A stretch of 64,000 bases of DNA from Ilyonectria destructans (Eukaryota; Ascomycota; Sordariomycetes; Hypocreales; Nectriaceae). The position numbers and the translations under genes were made by a program. The notes under the pieces were generated by a model, which had not been told where the DNA came from, did not search any database, and was given only the letters and a program-made list of their open reading frames with translations. Shown piece after piece: positions 54,394 to 64,000 of this stretch (within the stretch, counting starts at the first letter, position 1; each line of letters begins with the position of its first letter). The stretch lies in NCBI GenBank assembly GCA_020740775.1, contig JAHEWK010000001.1:7254001-7318000 (forward strand), written 5' to 3'.

Positions 54394-55398
54394 ATGATTT
54401 CCACCACCTTTTCCCGCTTTGCACTGCTATTTGCACTTGTCCTTCGGGACACGTCTGTTTTCGCCATACCGACCGCCGTATGTGAGCAGCAGGCTTCTGC
54501 TAAAGTGTCTCTCGTCGGTCTTTTGTCGGACGTCCCCAGCCTCGAAAACCTTTTTATTCGCGACAACGGAGACATACTCGTCACTTCCACCAAAAGTTCC
54601 ACGCTCTTCCAGATATCGCCCTCAAACCTATACGCGCCAGTCGCTATTGGTGAGGTTCCTGGCTACACGGGGTTACTTGGGATAGCCGAGATGGAGAAGG
54701 GCATATTCTATGTCATTGCATCCAACCTCACAGAAACGAGTTATTCGAACGCAGTGTGGCAGGTTAACCTGCGTGACGGAGCAGAGCCGCGATCGGGCAG
54801 CAACTCTACCGCTCGAATCAGTCATGTTGCCGATTTTTCCTCGGCCCAACAATTGAACGGCATGACGCGTTTGAGTCCGAGTGATGCCGATCATATCCTT
54901 CTTTCCGATTCAGCCAACGGGACCATTACTAGACTCAATGTCCGCACGGGCCTTGCTGAAGTCATTCTGAATGACCCGACCATGCAACCCCTTTCTTCTG
55001 GCCTTGGTATAGGTGTCAATGGGATCCACACTTTGGGGAGTAAGCTGTTTTTCACCAACTTGGACCAGAAGGTTTTCGCTTCCATTCCAATTTCCCCTGC
55101 TGGCCTTGCCACCGGTCCTGTCGAGATTCTTGCTACGAATATCACCTTTCAAGATGATTTCTCTCTGTCCCCGTGTGGGACACGGGCCTGGATAGCCACG
55201 AATGGCCCGATGGAAATCTTTGAGGTCGACATCCTGAGTAAGGTCAAGCGCATCAGAGCTACGTCGCCATTCCTCGGCTCCTCGTCATCTGTGGCAGCCT
55301 CTTTCGCAAACTCGAGTCAACAGCTCTACGTCACGGGAACACTGTCCATTGGTAACTCAAGCCAGGGTTCGGTTGCGAGAATTGACTTATCGTCTTAG
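54394..55398 (+). CDS. Secreted six-bladed beta-propeller protein (SMP-30-like; possible pericyclase-type)
   Basis: One exon of 334 residues. A clear signal peptide (MISTTFSRFALLFALVLRDT to about residue 24, ending VFA) is followed by repeated propeller strands such as LENLFIRDNGDILVTS, GLLGIAEMEKGIFYVIA, NGMTRLSPSDADHILLSDS and GIGVNGIHTLGSKLFFTNLD. Several N-glycosylation sequons (NLT, NST, NGT, NIT, NSS) fit secretion. The family contains lactonase-like SMP-30 proteins. In fungi a secreted subgroup in metabolite clusters includes hetero-Diels-Alderases of the EupF kind, as well as many of unknown role. Which applies here cannot be told from sequence alone. The divergent SDR and nearby redox genes make a metabolite-tailoring role plausible. 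Confidence 0.82.
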   Translation: MISTTFSRFALLFALVLRDTSVFAIPTAVCEQQASAKVSLVGLLSDVPSLENLFIRDNGDILVTSTKSSTLFQISPSNLYAPVAIGEVPGYTGLLGIAEMEKGIFYVIASNLTETSYSNAVWQVNLRDGAEPRSGSNSTARISHVADFSSAQQLNGMTRLSPSDADHILLSDSANGTITRLNVRTGLAEVILNDPTMQPLSSGLGIGVNGIHTLGSKLFFTNLDQKVFASIPISPAGLATGPVEILATNITFQDDFSLSPCGTRAWIATNGPMEIFEVDILSKVKRIRATSPFLGSSSSVAASFANSSQQLYVTGTLSIGNSSQGSVARIDLSS

Positions 55399-56435
55399 CA
55401 TCTACCCTTTATGTGCAGGGCTTCTTCCATTCAAAACAGAGATGTTCTCTTATTTTGCGCAGCGTAGCTAGACCCTTTGTCTTCAAACGCTAGACGGGCG
55501 GGAGGGGGTCATGTATGTATGTGTAGTGCCCATCTAGGCAAGCCTGAGTTGCTACTGCCTCATGTCTCCGTTAAGGCCTATGGCTGCAGGGGAGGTGAGA
55601 TGAGGTCAGAGTTAATGCGAAATGCAGAACATGCCCAGTGTATTCCGGCTTTAAGGCGCCTTGTCCTAGCCCTGTTTTCCAGAAATCATTAAGCTGTTCA
55701 ATTTGCAAGGGTGTGTTGAATCAACTGTATTTAGCCTGCTAGGGGAGGTCCCTAACATTTAACAGAGGAAACAGCTAAGGTACGATTAGCATTGAGCTCG
55801 CCTGTAACGACTGAGGCCACTTGGGACAGGAGGTACAGGGTAGGCTGCGTGCTGCGAGGTGGGGCCTAAACCGGCGATTACGGCGACTAAGAAGACTGAG
55901 GATACCGAGGAGACCTTTCAGGGGAGGCTGTATTACTGCCGGGATCTTCAACGTCGCCCATAACTGACTAATCATAAAGTTGTTTTTAAAAGATGAGATA
56001 GCTGCTGTCGTATAACCAGGTGAGGCTGGTGAATGGGGCAAATTAACATAGGACCGGGCCCAAACATCCTGGCTTCGGCCTACTCGGCCCCAAAGGTTAC
56101 GGCCACTGCTTGGGAACAGCTGCCATTGAAGACCTTGCTAATGAAATCATTACCGAACTCGCTAGAGCTCTAGTGGGTCCTAGTGTGAATAGCCTCGGGA
56201 GCGGTTCGGCCCCCCGGGACCGAGAGGACCGACATATCCTAAGTCGTGGCAAGTTTGTAGCAATGATAGATAGTGGCGCCCTCACTTGCTGCGACTATTC
56301 CCTGCCTCTTCAGAGAAGACTTCAATCTGGGCTTAGTCTCTCTCTCTGCTCTCTCTCACGTCGACCATTTACCAACTTTGTACAGTAGTACTCTATTCAA
56401 TCCAACAACACGACCAACCTCTCGGCTTTGACCCA
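55399..56435. other. Intergenic, no gene seen
   Basis: Downstream flank of the propeller gene and upstream flank of the transporter relic. Frames are short. Confidence 0.4.
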
Positions 56436-56764
56436 ATGTCTCGATCCTCACCCCTTAGCGACGGCTATTTGGCTCCCTCACCAACCGACCTTGATGAGAT
56501 GCGTCAAATTCACGGTCGAGCCTCAGACGAAGAGGACTCTAGAGACATAAGCGCCCTCCCTGAGGGCGGCTATGGCTGGGTTTGTGTCGCTGCCTCATTC
56601 TTGCTCAACGCTCACACTTGGGGCATCAATAGCGTATTCATCCTTTTCACCACGGCCAACGCGTAATCTAACTGATTCCTTGTAGGCATACGGCGTCATT
56701 CTCTCATTTTATCTAACGGAGCAGACATTCCCCGGCACTACCGCCCTTGATTACGCCTTTGTCG
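56436..56764 (+). pseudogene. N-terminal stub of an MFS monocarboxylate-type transporter
   Basis: ATG 56436 (MSRSSPLSDGYLAPSPTDLD) leads to PEGGYGWVCVAASFLLNAHT, the conserved first helix of fungal monocarboxylate transporters (EGGYGW motif). A 52-nt intron (56634-56685, GTATTC donor, CTAAC branch, TAG acceptor) is followed by AYGVILSFYLTEQTFPGTTA and DYAFVG. Homology stops abruptly at about 56764, where the minus-strand monooxygenase fragment begins. About 85% of the protein is missing. Confidence 0.75.
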
Positions 56765-57308
56765 GAGCTCCAGCATGGATTGAGTCAACCAGAGCCACTG
56801 CGAAGGCGACATCTCTTGATCGAGCTTAGGATCGTGATCCTGCACGGTCCGGCCTGGCCTACCGCCAACCATTTGCTCGACTACCAGCATTCCACTGTCA
56901 ATGTCAAATTCGCGGACGCTTTCCTCCCGGCATCTGGACTCGAGGCCGATTTGACGAAGAATTTCTGCCGTTCTGAAATTGATACCAGTGGCTCGAGGGT
57001 GAGACAGGATCGTGGGTCGTCGATCAAAGCTGACAGACTTGATCCTACATGTCTAAAAGTTACCCAATGCCGTGGCAGACTTGGTCGGGAGGGTGATGAC
57101 AAACATACCCGTGGTAGCCAAAGAGTAGACCAGTCATCATACCGACCAGGCTTGAGCCCATGATGACAACCGGCCATTCTTCCTTTTCGAGTGGAATCGA
57201 GGAGCTATCAAAGTCACCGAATACACGATCTCTGCTTGTCGGTGTTGTCAGAGAAATTCTGTCGTCGACTTGCTCCAAGCCTCCTACAGTCTGGGAGATT
57301 TCCGTCAT
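56765..57308 (-). pseudogene. N-terminal stub of an FAD-dependent aromatic monooxygenase
   Basis: ATG 57308 opens MTEISQTVGGLEQVDDRISL. The FAD-binding strand PVVIMGSSLVGMMTGLLFGY follows, in which the first Gly pair of GxGxxG is replaced by Ser-Ser. A 64-nt intron (57045-57108, GTATGT donor, TAG acceptor) joins HG to IKSVSFDRR, then SHPRATGINFRTAEILRQIG, the hallmark of phenol-hydroxylase-type flavoprotein monooxygenases. The frame stays coherent to SPSQWLWLTQSMLE and ends at the junction with the transporter stub at about 56765. The substrate and C-terminal domains are missing. Confidence 0.75.
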
Positions 57309-58529
57309 GGTGGAGAGTTGTTAATGAAGGCTTTGGAGCAATGAATGATAAAATTGACCTCTTGATGTTTGGCTATGTGTGTGGCGAGAGTCTAGATTAC
57401 CGAGTCCTGTGCCTCGTGTTGAGATAAGTGAGGTTCAACTAGAGCTTATAAGTCGTACGTCAGGGTGGCGGTGCCCGTGTTTCGTGCCGGCTCCAATGCC
57501 ACGCGCCCACGACCGTAGCTGGGGACCTCGGGTAGCTCCAGGCCGTTAGACGCAACCGGCGGCTAGCTCAAAGCGAGGTAGCCAAGTTAAGGCTATCGAA
57601 TCATGCCTTTGGTCGGCTCTAACGCTGTCAGTCGGGAAGTTCATCGATCCGCCGTGCCCGAATTACCATTTTGGTTAGTCCCTCTGGCCTCACTCTAGTG
57701 ATTCATGTTTTTGGGCTCAGAGTTTCAGCCAGGGTGCCATCACCCCGAGGCATCGCAAAATACTCATTCCGAAATGCCGCCCATGGTTTTCCTCCGTCTT
57801 TAGCGCTATATGCTCTCGTGAACAGACAGTCGAAATCAAGTGCATCTACGATAGAGGCTTGTCGCGAATTCGCTTTCTACTTGAGTAATTGGCCTCGTAC
57901 AGCGTTTGTGTCTATGTGGACTTTCCGATTCTGAAAAGTGTCAATACGAGAGTTGATATTGAGAAATTTAGTCTTGTATCTTGTGGTTTGCATCAGACAA
58001 TGCTTCGTGACAACTTTTGATCACCTGTTCATGCGACACCAGTGAAGAAACCTAAACGTCCCCTTTCATCAACGCAAGCCCGGCTGTCATGACATCAGAA
58101 CATCATCATTTGTAGGCGACTTGGCCTTGTTATGTGTTAGAAACACTTCGATTTTCATAGGTTAGAACCGAAACCAGCCGACCCGATGGTTAAGATTGCG
58201 TTGGCCGTTTGGACCCGAAGCGATATGGTGGTACACTAGAGCCGAAACCCTGCCATAATATCCTCGGCGGGCCAGCACCGTTACCGAGCGGCTAGAGTCC
58301 TAACCGGCCAGAAGGTGTTGCCTTTGGTTACCATTTGCGCTACTGTACGGATCCGGATAATCGGTTCTGTAAACCGTGCTGTGCTATCACATGGCACCTA
58401 TTTGAGAGCTTACCACTTCAACCCTTCTTTATCTCACATCCGCCCCCCAGCTTCAGAAAAGTCGGCTTCAACGTCCCATGCTCAATCTGTGTGAAACGAA
58501 AAAGACCGAAATATCCAACCCCCACAGAT
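57309..58529. other. Gene-free stretch of about 1.2 kb
   Basis: No motif-bearing frames. The upstream part of the CoA-ligase gene lies at its right end; an additional 5' exon there cannot be excluded, because the frame before ATG 58530 is open (PKYPTPTD). Confidence 0.4.
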
Positions 58530-60336
58530 ATGCCTCTCCCTTCCGCTGGCCAGAAGGGTATATCTAACCTTGACCTTCTGTCGTTTGCGCTAGATAACCC
58601 TCATTATGACGTCCATCAACCTGTTTGTTCGCCCTGGGTTCCTCGACCCAGAGGAATGATTTCAGACGCAATCTGAGATACATGCTGACTCAATGTGGAA
58701 CTTAGATATACATAGATCCCGCCAGCCCCTCCAACTCGCTCTCCCATGCACAATGCGTCTCACTTATCCGTCGCCTGGTCGCGGGCTTGCGGTCGGCTGG
58801 TCTGAAGCCAGGCGACACTGTCTGCATCCACAGCTTCAACAGCATATACGTGCCAGCGATATGCCTTGCCATTATTGGCGCAAGCGGCACATTCGTGGGC
58901 ACAAACCCAAGCTACACCGAAAGTGAGCTCACGAACGCACTTGACATGGCTGAGGTCAAGTTCGTCCTCTCCGAGCCCGAAATCGCTGGTTCGATGGAAA
59001 AAGCAATGACCAACACTGGGCTGGATGTGGGGCAGAAGCTATTTGTCTTGGACCATCGTAGTGATCAACTCTCTCGGCCAAGAGCTCGCAGCTGGAAGGT
59101 TTTAATCCAGAATTGTGGGCAAGACTGGATCCGATTCGACGATCTGAGGCGGCAGACCACCACAGTCGCCGGATTATTCTTCTCAAGCGGCACCACGGGC
59201 TCTCCCAAGTGCGCCATGGTCACGCACCGCAACCTGGTGGCCCAGCACCAGCTGTTCTGGGAGCCAAATCCAAGAGACTACAAGATCCGCACAGTCCATG
59301 TGTTCCCCATGTATCATATCGGCGTATTCCCCACCATCATTGTGTCTCAGTTGAAGGATGGGCGAGAAGCATACATCATGCGGAGGTGGACACTGGAACG
59401 GTGGCTGGGTTACCACGAACGCTTCAGCATCACAGACGTCTTCATGGCGCCTCCGATGGTGGTCCAGGTGGTCATGAGCAAGATGGCAGATCCGGATGCT
59501 CCCGAGTACAAGTACAGCTTAAACTCAGTACGCGCTGGATACGTCGGGGCCGCACCGCTGTCTGCGGACATGCAGAAGAGGTTTCATCAATTACTCAATC
59601 CTTCTGCACACCTGACACAGGTACGTATCATCAATTGCACGCTGTTTCAGACATGGAAATCCACTGACTTAAGACTTCATTGGTACAGATTTGGGGTATG
59701 ACAGAAACAACATCCCACGCGACGAGTGTCTCACCCGAGATTGCCGAGCTTAGCTGGGGATCAATTGGCAAGCCGTTACCCAATGTCGAAATGAAGTTAG
59801 TTGACCAAGACGGAAATGACGTGACGCATACAGGCAGGGGTGAAGCGTGCGTCAAGGGACCGATCGTCATCCCCAGGTATCTCAAAAGCGAAGAAGCGAA
59901 CAGGGAGAGCTGGGACGCCCAGGGGTATTTCAAGACTGGCGACGTCATGCAGATGGACCCAAAGAGGGGCCTTTTATATGTGACTGAGCGACACAAGGAG
60001 CTGCTGAAGGTGCGAGGCTTCCAGGTTGCCCCAGCAGAGCTAGAAGGCGTCCTCACGTCGCATCCCGACATCACTGACGCCGCGGTGATCGGGGTTCTAG
60101 ATGTGAGAAGTGGCGAGTTGCCAAGGGCCTATATCGTTTTGAGGGAAGGATCCAGCCTGACTCGAGATCAAGTCAAGGCTTTTGTGAAGGATCGACTGGC
60201 GAGTTACAAGTCGTTGGAGGGGGGGGTTACTTTTGTGCCCGACATCCCCAAGTTGCCCAGCGGCAAGATATTGAAGAGAGTCATCCGAGAGTGGGCCGAG
60301 AAAGAACGGCAGGGATCTACGGGGTCGGAACTTTAA
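58530..60336 (+). CDS. AMP-dependent acyl-CoA ligase, 4-coumarate-CoA-ligase-like
   Basis: Three exons (58530-58622, 58706-59620 and 59689-60336) with introns of 83 and 68 nt (GTTTGT and GTACGT donors, CTGAC branch sites, TAG/CAG acceptors) encode 551 residues. The adenylation core has the P-loop SSGTTGSPK (about residues 191-199), IWGMTETT (about 337-344), GYFKTGD (Asp about 421) and the C-terminal catalytic Lys in LPSGKILKR (about 529). Length and motifs match fungal 4-coumarate-CoA ligase homologues, which activate aryl or fatty acids as CoA thioesters. The C-terminus GSEL is not a standard peroxisomal targeting signal. The first donor GTTTGT is unusual and the start is my best choice, not certain. 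It could feed CoA-activated starters to a pathway in this region. Confidence 0.87.
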
Positions 60337-60483
60337 GTGGGAGATGCAGCCAACTTCTCTAATAAGCAGGGTGTTTTTCTTTGTGGAGATGATCAGCTTG
60401 ATGTTAATGAAGTTGCAGAATATGTCAACCTGGTAGTGCTTGCAGAAATCTATGAAGGCAGTCAGTGAGGCTTCCACACCAAG

Positions 60484-61200
60484 TTAGAAGTTGAAAGGCA
60501 ACGCCCTACTGTCAAGACACGCTTTGGAAAGCTCTGGCGGGACACGGTAGTCCAAACTCGCAATCTGCTCGTCGAGGCTTTCACGCTTCCGACGTAGAAC
60601 TTGACCAAGAGCGTGTTTGAGACGCGCCTCTGCGTTCAGAGGCTTAGCGGTGCAATTGGCTGTAGAGCTTGCTTCTAGCTCTGCTAGAACACTGTCCGTG
60701 TTCGTCTTTGGCCATGTCGATGGAGTCGCGGGTTCTGCTCTGGGGGATTGAGTCGACGTCAATAAAGGAGAGCTCCGGTGGCTTCCAAGGTCATCGCTGG
60801 TGGGCGTTATTGTCTCGGTCAAGGTTCTATCCGTTGGCAGCGCAGGAGGATATGTGCTACCGTTTGTTGGTCTACTCCCGCAGGGGCATCTGTTGTTCGT
60901 GATACCCGGTACCCTCCGGTTGAAGAGGAAATCCTTGAGCCCTATCTTCTCTGTCCGCAGTTGCGTGAGAAGTGCGCTGTGTTTCTTTTTGAGTCCGTCG
61001 TGCAGGCAAAACCCTGCGGGAGGGTCTAGGCGTATGTCTAAAGGATACTCGGCCCCGTGTCTCGGCTATCCAGTTGGTCTCCCAGGATCTGATGGTTTCC
61101 TTGTGTGCCCACGTTTTCAAAGTTGGTCGAAGTGGATGCAACTGTTCTGGCTCCGCTGTCTTAGGCCCCGCGGGACCCTCTGCTCTCCAGCTCCGGCCAG
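60484..61200 (-). pseudogene. C-terminal relic of a LINE-type reverse transcriptase ORF
   Basis: Minus-strand pieces read GLKKKHSALLTQLRTEKIGL, KDFLFNRRVPGITNNRCPCG and QQTVAHILLRCQR, joined across a frame change. This is the conserved end of LINE pol proteins: a basic helix, R-T-x-x-x-G-L, then a Cys-x-Cys ... His ... Cys knuckle. A Ser/Thr-rich tail down to 60484 follows. The RT core is missing and there are stops in the upstream part. It is a different LINE lineage from the copy at 6559-10007, as the motif sequences differ throughout. Confidence 0.6.
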
Positions 61201-61882
61201 CTAGCCCGTATTAGGAAGGAAAGGAAAGCTAGACCTCCCTGACCTCAAGGGGCGGGAGCTACAGTGAACAGAGACACAATACACACACATATTCAAGGTC
61301 ATCAAGTGGTCATACAAGCTATCTGACAGATTCAGTGATTGGGACAGCTTTTGGATCAAGGCTCTGGCTGGGAGGTTTCGAAAAGGACGCAAGGCCAGCA
61401 TCCAAGTCCTGATCTCGAGGTTTCTCCTTGACTAATAGTTACTCTAAACCGTTTTATGATCGATGAAAATTGCTAATGGAATGTGCTATACCAATAGGTC
61501 TCCGATATGCATTGCTGAAATTGGTGCCAAAATGCATCTAAATCAGAACTCCATGGGGGTTAGGGTTAGGGTTGTGATGGCTGCAAACGTTGATGTGAAA
61601 TATGGGTTGAGAATAGCAGCAACACATTAAATAATCACACGTACAATAAGTTTTGATCGAAATATTCTTTTCACCCTTGATTCACACCACACCCAACTAC
61701 AGACGAAGCTTGGCCATGATTTCAGTAAAACATTTATCCATCTTCCCACAAGAATAATATTCCAGATTATTCAGTAACATGCTCAAAAGAGTGCCCTGCC
61801 ACATTAAGCCTGTAAACTTCGAGCCCATCTTTGCAACCACAAAATCGCCTGCCAGTCTTGGAAGCTGTTGCAACTGGTTAGG
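61201..61882. other. Intergenic between LINE relic and subtilase
   Basis: Downstream flank of the protease gene. It contains the telomere-like repeat listed separately. Confidence 0.4.
61557..61573 (+). repeat. Interstitial telomere-like repeat
   Basis: GGGTTAGGGTTAGGGTT, nearly three TTAGGG units, the telomere repeat of filamentous fungi. Confidence 0.75.
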
Positions 61883-64000
61883 TTATAATGAAACTGAGCG
61901 CGTGTAAATGATTGCATCTGCAGATGTCGTAATCTTGCTGTAATACCTGTAGGTGGAATTGTTGGACGAGTCGAGCCACTCCAAATACCAGGCCAGTGCA
62001 AAGTCCTGTCCGCCCTTTGTTTGGTCGGCATCAGTCGGCTTCGCCTTCAGGCCCAACCCCACATTCACACACGTAACAACAGCTGTGGCGTCTACCACTG
62101 GGATGTTTTCCCATACCACCTTTTGTACGTTGTTGACGGTATCAGGGGTGTTGACTCCGAATGGTTTGTTCCCGTACACGGTAGTCGTGCCAGATGTGAC
62201 TTGCAGGAATAGGGTATTTACCAACGATCCAGAACCCTCGATACTCGGGGCGTCCGTGTAGCACATTGTAACAGTGAGTTTGGGGATCATCGGACCCAAA
62301 GTTGTGCCAGCCGTGTCGGGCGGGCCCCCGATTGGAATTATTTTTGCCCTTTGCCCATCCCTTTGAAGCACAGCCGCGGGTAAATCCGTCAATGTCAAGG
62401 GAAAGACACCACCAAAGCCTCCAGAAGTATTTGGTACGCAGAGCAGCGACTTGGCCAGATTTATCCGGCCGAAGCCCTGCTGGGGTGACGGTGTCGGTGT
62501 GAGAGCTACCGGCCCCGGGGCGAGGCCACCCCTTGTTCGTTGTGTTACGCCGGATGTTGTCATATCAATTGTGCCATTTATAAGCACAGCCTTGACCATG
62601 GCGGAAGATATGGCGGAAGGATCAAGGCAAGTCTTCAGTGCTTTGCGGATAACAACACAAGAGCCCGCCGCGAGAGGCGTAGCCATGCTGGTACCTTGCT
62701 GAAAGAAGAACAAGTCATTTGGAGATGCATTATCTGGTGGAGTGCCAAAATAGTTGAATGGCCGGGTATCGGCCCCACTTCCTTGTGCAGGAGCCGTTGA
62801 GGACTTGGCCGAGTAGATGCTCACACCTGGAGCTACAACATCTGGTTTGATGCGACTATTGTTCCCCGGTGATCCAAGAGTGTTTTGGGTTGGCCCTGTA
62901 CTGCTGAAAAACGCTAAACGGTCCGGATTTCCTCGAGCCTCGCCCAGCTGATACAAGTACTTCGGGGCTCGATTTGGATTGTAGTTGAGAGGGTGAGTGG
63001 GTTCGCAAGCACCAACAGTGATGCAATTCTTCGCAGCTCCTTGCTCTCCAATTTGGGTTCCAATGTGACCAAAGTTGCCAGCAGCAAAGAGGATGTTGAT
63101 GTTCCGATGGTCCCATGCTGACTTATCAACGTCTACTGTTTGCCTTGAATAAGGATCCTGAGTGATGACTCCAGAGTTCTCGTGCCTGGTGCCCCATGAA
63201 TTTGTGTGAACGTTAGCTTTCCAGTATTCTGCTTGTTCGATTAGCGTCTGAAAGCTCTGACCAGCGGGATAATCGGCTTTTTCTCCATTCTCCTCAAACA
63301 GCACTTGGCAAAATAGTCCTGCCTTTGGGGCGGTGCCCAGGACGGGTTTGTGTAGTCCAGGAGACAACCAGTTCCCAGCAACACTTCCAGTTACATGGGT
63401 GCCGTGAGCACTCACGTCGCGGACATTGCCAACAATATGGGTACCGTTTGCATTGGGGCCTGAGGTTGTGTCGCCGTCTTGACGCAAACTCAGTGCCGCT
63501 TGTATTCTGGAACCGGTGCCGCGAGAGCCGTCAAACAAAAATGCCCCATGATTGACATCGATGCCCATGTCTGCTACCCCCACAACTTCGTCCACACCCC
63601 CGTAATCATCTTGAGAAGTGAATCTCTCTCGGTTCTTGATTGGACTCAAAAAAACGTACATGTCCTCACGCGCAGTCCAATTAAACCCAGTCGCTTTGCC
63701 TACTTTCGAGATGAATCGAACTTCATCAAGCCCAGCAATTTCATCAAAGTCTTCCGGTTTCAGAAACATTCGAAGGTAGCCAGTATGTGGATGTATATCG
63801 GATTCACTTATATTAAGCCGATGGGCAATCTTTTGCCCAAGAGCCTTCAAAGCATCAGGTGATTCACGGTCGTCATGGGGAGTAATATAGACCTCATAAC
63901 TTCCTTGATCTAAATCAGTGGCTTTTAGTGTATGGGAAACGACATAATCCGGGTGATAGGGATTGACAAAGTGCAGGAAAGATAGCGATCGGAGTTCCGT
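61883..64000 (-). CDS. Subtilisin-like serine protease (S8, KP-43-like), 5' partial
   Basis: The minus-strand frame is open from the window edge (64000) to a stop at 61883, at least 705 residues. It contains the complete catalytic set: Asp in VGVADMGIDVNHG, His in SAHGTHVTG, the oxyanion Asn in ILFAAGNFGHIG and Ser in GTSMATPLAAG. An N-terminal inhibitor-like region precedes it (MFLKPEDFDEIAGLDEVRFI). The C-terminal beta-rich part (KLTVTMCYTDAPS, SLVNTLFLQV) matches the jelly-roll domain of KP-43-type subtilases. The start and any signal peptide lie outside the window. The gene is intron-free here. Such proteases hydrolyse proteins, usually outside the cell or in the vacuole. Confidence 0.9.
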   Translation of the reverse strand, partial: TELRSLSFLHFVNPYHPDYVVSHTLKATDLDQGSYEVYITPHDDRESPDALKALGQKIAHRLNISESDIHPHTGYLRMFLKPEDFDEIAGLDEVRFISKVGKATGFNWTAREDMYVFLSPIKNRERFTSQDDYGGVDEVVGVADMGIDVNHGAFLFDGSRGTGSRIQAALSLRQDGDTTSGPNANGTHIVGNVRDVSAHGTHVTGSVAGNWLSPGLHKPVLGTAPKAGLFCQVLFEENGEKADYPAGQSFQTLIEQAEYWKANVHTNSWGTRHENSGVITQDPYSRQTVDVDKSAWDHRNINILFAAGNFGHIGTQIGEQGAAKNCITVGACEPTHPLNYNPNRAPKYLYQLGEARGNPDRLAFFSSTGPTQNTLGSPGNNSRIKPDVVAPGVSIYSAKSSTAPAQGSGADTRPFNYFGTPPDNASPNDLFFFQQGTSMATPLAAGSCVVIRKALKTCLDPSAISSAMVKAVLINGTIDMTTSGVTQRTRGGLAPGPVALTPTPSPQQGFGRINLAKSLLCVPNTSGGFGGVFPLTLTDLPAAVLQRDGQRAKIIPIGGPPDTAGTTLGPMIPKLTVTMCYTDAPSIEGSGSLVNTLFLQVTSGTTTVYGNKPFGVNTPDTVNNVQKVVWENIPVVDATAVVTCVNVGLGLKAKPTDADQTKGGQDFALAWYLEWLDSSNNSTYRYYSKITTSADAIIYTRSVSL

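Noticed and set aside
61953..63862. Plus-strand frames over the subtilase
   Set aside because: They are antisense shadows of a well-supported protease with its full catalytic triad.

Overview
The window is nuclear DNA of a filamentous ascomycete (Pezizomycotina). Genes carry short introns (about 39-85 nt) with GT donors, CTRAY-type branch sites and AG acceptors. The families are typical of these fungi: a Zn2Cys6 regulator, a Pth11/rhodopsin-like membrane protein, a LysM protein, a Fot1/pogo transposon and a Tad1-clade LINE. AT-rich blocks and transition-type decay of repeats resemble RIP. I cannot name the genus.

Layout. 1-10.2 kb is a nested repeat complex. An integrase-type DNA transposon with about 208-bp terminal inverted repeats (986-10182) has a 245-bp TA-target MITE inserted in its left repeat and a 3.4-kb LINE, with an 11-bp target duplication, inserted in its right repeat. 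10.2-21 kb is gene-poor. It holds a decayed NAD(P)-binding gene, fragments of a transcription factor and of a HeLo-like protein, an AT-rich tract, a complete but decayed Fot1-type element (16080-17955) and a second pogo-like relic. 21.5-22.9 kb carries an intact Cld1/CGI-58-type alpha/beta hydrolase. 23.6-31 kb is mostly relics: GH5 glucosidase, LysM protein, sugar transporter and SDR.

31.3-60.3 kb is the gene-bearing part. It holds a Zn2Cys6 regulator, an atypical SDR, two alpha/beta-hydrolase-fold genes (one frameshifted), an enoyl-reductase-like MDR, an aldo-keto reductase, two SDRs, a Pth11-like receptor, a secreted beta-propeller protein and a 4-coumarate-CoA-ligase-like enzyme. Between them lie truncated pieces of an acyl-CoA synthetase, an FAD monooxygenase, an MFS transporter and a duplicated regulator N-terminus. 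No PKS, NRPS or terpene synthase is visible. The mix of redox, hydrolase, CoA-ligase and regulator genes could be the edge of a decaying secondary-metabolite or aromatic-catabolic cluster, but that is inference. 60.5-64 kb holds a LINE relic, a short interstitial telomere-like repeat and the 3' part of a KP-43-like subtilase running off the window.

The best candidates for something undescribed are the long-TIR integrase transposon with its two extra minus-strand genes, and a 258-bp SINE-like insertion (37856-38113) proven by a 14-bp target duplication and an empty-site relative elsewhere in the window.
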